Source: Archegozetes longisetosus
Taxonomy: Eukaryota; Arthropoda; Arachnida; Sarcoptiformes; Trhypochthoniidae
Reading direction: 5' to 3'
DNA: 64,000 nt
NCBI GenBank assembly: GCA_018873245.2
Contig: JAEMBT020000007.1
Location: 4,213,129 to 4,277,128, forward strand
Shown: piece after piece, positions 61,077 to 64,000 of the stretch
How the letters are laid out: each line of letters starts with the position of its first letter
Position numbering within the stretch: the stretch's first letter is position 1
Made by a program: the position numbers and the translations under genes
Notes under the pieces: model-generated
What the model was told of the DNA's origin: nothing
The model's database searches: none
What the model saw: only the letters and a program-made list of their open reading frames with translations

Positions 61077-62688
61077 TCACTTTCTACTTTCAATAATCAG
61101 ATTTTCGATCATTTCGGCAGCAATTGATTTACTTTTCGAACTTCTAATTCTTTTCGAAACATTCTTGACCCTCTCTCTCATTTGATGATCACTTGTAATA
61201 GCATCAACTGCCTCTAACAATTCATTTTCAGTGCAATTATAAGGATCTAGTCTTAGGCCCAACTTTTTCTCTACAAGCCGTTGTGAAGTGTCGTATTGGT
61301 CACTAAAAACAGGCAAAACAATCATAGGCTTACCAAAAAATAGGGTTTCAGTTACAGTATTATTTCCTCCATGAGTTATGACTATATCAACGTTTGGCAA
61401 AATTTCTGTTTGTTTGACTGAATTCTGGCCCCACATGTTGTCGGGCAACTCATATTCGTCACCCAATGGGCCTTTCGATACGATAAACCTATTCTGGGAT
61501 TTTGACAGAATCGACACTAATCTTTTCATAAGATTTAGTTCAGAAGAACACATAGTTCCCATTGATAGATAAATCAATTTTCCCGGTTTTCCAATAAGTT
61601 TCTCTGGTATTTCAAAAGCTCCTGTTTGTGTCTCGAACTCTGTTCGCATGAGACAATCTATATTAAACCAGTTTTTTGGTCTAGGTCTTATATCTGTGTA
61701 ATCCAGCTCTTCTGGACATAGGTATAGATTTAGATAAGGCGACGAATTACTAAATCTTCCTCTTTCTTCCAATGGCTCTGCTCCTTGTGTTTGTATCCAA
61801 GCATTGAATTTGTTCCAATCCTCATCGTATGCGTCGATTACTTCTCTGCGGAATTCATCCCACAATTTCTTATCACCATTTGTTGCATATCCTAAAAGTT
61901 AAATTTGAAAATATTTCACATCTGATACTTGAAAAAAATTTTGATAAATACAAGATTAGAATTGATTTTCGAGAATACTCCTAAGGTTAGAGAATAACTC
62001 TTTAAAATACTACTCATGAGTGGAAAAAATATTAATATATCAATAGTTTCTAGATATTTTGGTAAAAAGCATTTTTAAATTTGACATAAAGTTCAAAAAC
62101 TTGAAACTTATTTAAAAGTAATTTTTACCAAATATTAAAATTAATAACTTCTTTATCTTTCAGTCTAGGATTTTTCAATATACTTAATCAATGACCTGAT
62201 CCTCCAGGTGGTAATCGATCATCATTTATATAAAACAATTGATTACAAGATATTAAGTCAATCCATGGAATGCCAGCGCTGACCACTGCAGGAGTTGTAA
62301 CAAAACTATCAGTTACAATAGCGTCTGGCTTTACTCTATTTAGAATATCCTTAATTAAAGGTTCAGAGGATTTCACATCGTAAGTCAAAGGTTCCCAGCC
62401 CGGAGCTTCAAAGGCTCTAATTTTGTCAAAAGAAGATAACTTCAGAGAGTCTGCAAAATCACGCATAAATTCATTCCAAGCCTGATTAACATCATCTCCG
62501 AGTTTGTGTTCCGCGATATAAATTTCTTCACCGAATCCATGACAGGATAGCTTTCCTTTCCAAATCTGATTGACAATAAATATACACTTATGTCCTCTTT
62601 GATGAAGAACTTGCGCTAAGCCGATACATGCATTTACGTGACCAAAAGCGTCTAAAGGAACAAATGCTATTTTGAATGCTTTCTCCAT
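61077..62688 (-). CDS. UDP-glycosyltransferase, cytosolic mite type, 435 aa, two exons
   Basis: Transfers sugar from a UDP-sugar to small lipophilic acceptors, typically in detoxification. Exon 1 is 62688-62196, donor TCAG|GTCATT; exon 2 is 61891-61077, acceptor aacttttag; the 304-bp intron splits a Gly codon. The N-terminal acceptor domain has GHVNACIGLAQVLHQRGH with the presumed catalytic His17 and its partner Asp127 in IVTDSF. The C-terminal donor domain carries the UGT signature ITHGGNNTVTETLFFGKP, then PVFSDQYD (H338, D362-Q363). There is no signal peptide and no C-terminal membrane helix, unlike animal ER-bound UGTs. This matches the spider-mite UGT family, which is thought to be bacterial in origin. 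Length fits that family (about 430-450). Intact by sequence. Confidence 0.93.
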
Positions 62689-62739
62689 TACTATTGAGGA
62701 ACTCGCAACAGAGTGTAACGCATATCGTCATATATCTTT

Positions 62740-63360
62740 AGATAAATGCCTACTTGCTATCTAACTTCTAACACATGTATCCACTTATTCCAATCATACA
62801 ATAAGCGTATATTTAATCTAAAAGTGTGAATCAATTCAACCTTGACTTAATATGATTTGATTTGATTTCCTCCAATCAAATTCAATGCTTTTTTCGCTTG
62901 TCCTTCACTTTAAATATGTTTGTAAAACAAGACTTCTGATAAATTTGAGTGAAATGAAGAGTCACGTTTTAGTTTTTAAAACTATCTCCAGTATCAGTTT
63001 CCGTGATTTGAAAACAAATCATTTATAAAATAATATGATTGACACAGGATGTTTAGCTGAAGATGAATTATTAGCATCGCACAACCCAGTCCCAGTCAGA
63101 TAGAGATCTGAACTGAGATACAGGTTGACTCCAGTTATGAATACATTTTTATAAATATACTAATTACTAATTATCAACAGATTTTAAAAACAATAAAGAT
63201 TAATTTTGGCGTCAATCAACTCAAAACTGGAAATAACCTAATGCAAAAATGAAAAATTTCAATTTTTCCTCACTTTTAAATATTTTCTCTAAATTACATT
63301 CAAAAGGGAGGGGGAAACTTTGGCTTGTAGCTGGGCAGGACGATTGAGGTCGCCAATATA
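62740..63360. other. Upstream region of the UGT gene
   Basis: A weak TATA-like gatatatga lies about 45 bp upstream of the start codon (near 62735, minus strand). Beyond it nothing is recognised. Confidence 0.35.
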
Positions 63361-63371
63361 CCCCCTTGAAC

Positions 63372-63977
63372 GATTGCCGGCTTGAACGCCGAAGTCTGAT
63401 ACGCATAATGGGTTTTTACGTAGGCAGGAACGCCGAATATAGAGAAAAACCTGTTTTCAGATCCCATTTTTCTTCAATCCTTTGAAATAACCTGAATCTC
63501 ATTCAAAAGATTATCATTGATCAGAAAAGCCGTGGCTGTGCGTAGCTCGAGCTTTTCTCATTATTGTACGAGAAAGTGGTACATTTATTTTAACAATTTA
63601 ATTTAATACACTATAATTTATAAATATGCTCAGTTTAAACAGTTGTATTTTACTTATTGAAATAAAATTTTTAAACAGGTTGAAAAATGAGTAATTTATA
63701 ATAGAAGAAACAATTAAAACACGTTTGAGTCAAAACTTCGTGCAAATGAGATTAATTTACACGGCCGGCATGTGTATTTAAGCTTATCTCTCAATTTATT
63801 TTATTGTAAAATTATTGATATCCCTTTGGGATATAGCAATCAATGATTTCAGGGATTACTTAGATAGGAAATCAGTGTTAAGAAAATCAGGTGAAAACAG
63901 GTTTTTCTCTATATTCGGCGTTCCTGCCTACGTAAAAACCCATTATGCGTATCAGACTTCGGCGTTCAAGCCGCACT
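63372..63977. mobile_element. DNA transposon with 82-bp perfect inverted repeats, Mutator-like
   Basis: Bases 63378-63459 and 63892-63973 are perfect reverse complements (82 bp; outer end cggcttgaacgccgaagtct). The element is flanked by an 11-bp direct repeat cccccttgaac (63361-63371 and 63978-63988), read as a target-site duplication. Duplications of 9-11 bp with long inverted repeats are typical of Mutator-like elements. The 432-bp interior is AT-rich and non-coding. Arm identity implies recent movement or conversion. Confidence 0.8.
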
Positions 63978-64000
63978 CCCCCTTGAACAGTCTCATAATG

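Noticed and set aside
1-64000. CRISPR array, operons or bacterial contamination
   Set aside because: No regularly spaced direct repeats; genes have spliceosomal introns throughout, including the bacterial-type UGT.

Overview
The window is eukaryotic, AT-rich genomic DNA, almost certainly from an arthropod and most likely an acariform mite. The support is GT-AG introns from under 100 bp to several kb, TATA and AATAAA signals, Tc1/mariner, hAT and other DNA-transposon debris, a neuronal kainate-type glutamate receptor, and a cytosolic UDP-glycosyltransferase of the kind known from mites (no signal peptide, no membrane anchor). The species cannot be fixed from the sequence.

Layout. 1-9.8 kb: no recognisable gene, one foldback repeat. 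9.8-25.9 kb, plus strand: 12 exons of a kainate-type ionotropic glutamate receptor. They join in one frame into 816 residues, from the middle of the amino-terminal domain to the stop codon; the 5' exons are missing or unrecognised. 27-35 kb: a transposon graveyard with a piggyBac-like inverted-repeat element, a full-length palindromic mariner-type MITE, a 2.9-kb Tc1-like element with a decayed transposase plus foreign-looking cargo, and a textbook hAT MITE with an 8-bp target duplication. 38-46.7 kb: small secreted-peptide candidates (one Cys-rich and frameshifted), a miRNA-like hairpin, and a two-exon Cys-rich coding-like fragment. 47.5-55 kb: a foldback MITE, a rhodopsin-like GPCR pseudogene, a mariner MITE and an internally deleted Tc1-like element. 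55.0-56.05 kb: a second copy of the receptor's last exon and its flanks, 29 kb downstream of the original, with the reading frame and splice acceptor intact. 58.2-60.5 kb, minus strand: a three-exon gene for an unrecognised 604-aa probably nuclear protein with two SUMO-interacting-like motifs. 61.1-62.7 kb, minus strand: the two-exon UDP-glycosyltransferase. 63.36-63.99 kb: an element with perfect 82-bp inverted repeats flanked by 11-bp direct repeats.

No operon-like logic links the genes: receptor (neuronal signalling), UGT (detoxification) and the nuclear protein look like independent loci. The most unusual points are the displaced copy of the receptor's C-terminal-tail exon, the Tc1 element carrying GC-rich promoter-like and exon-like cargo, and the 82-bp perfect inverted repeat. 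All coordinates and frames were worked out by hand; homology calls come from recognised motifs and not from database searches.
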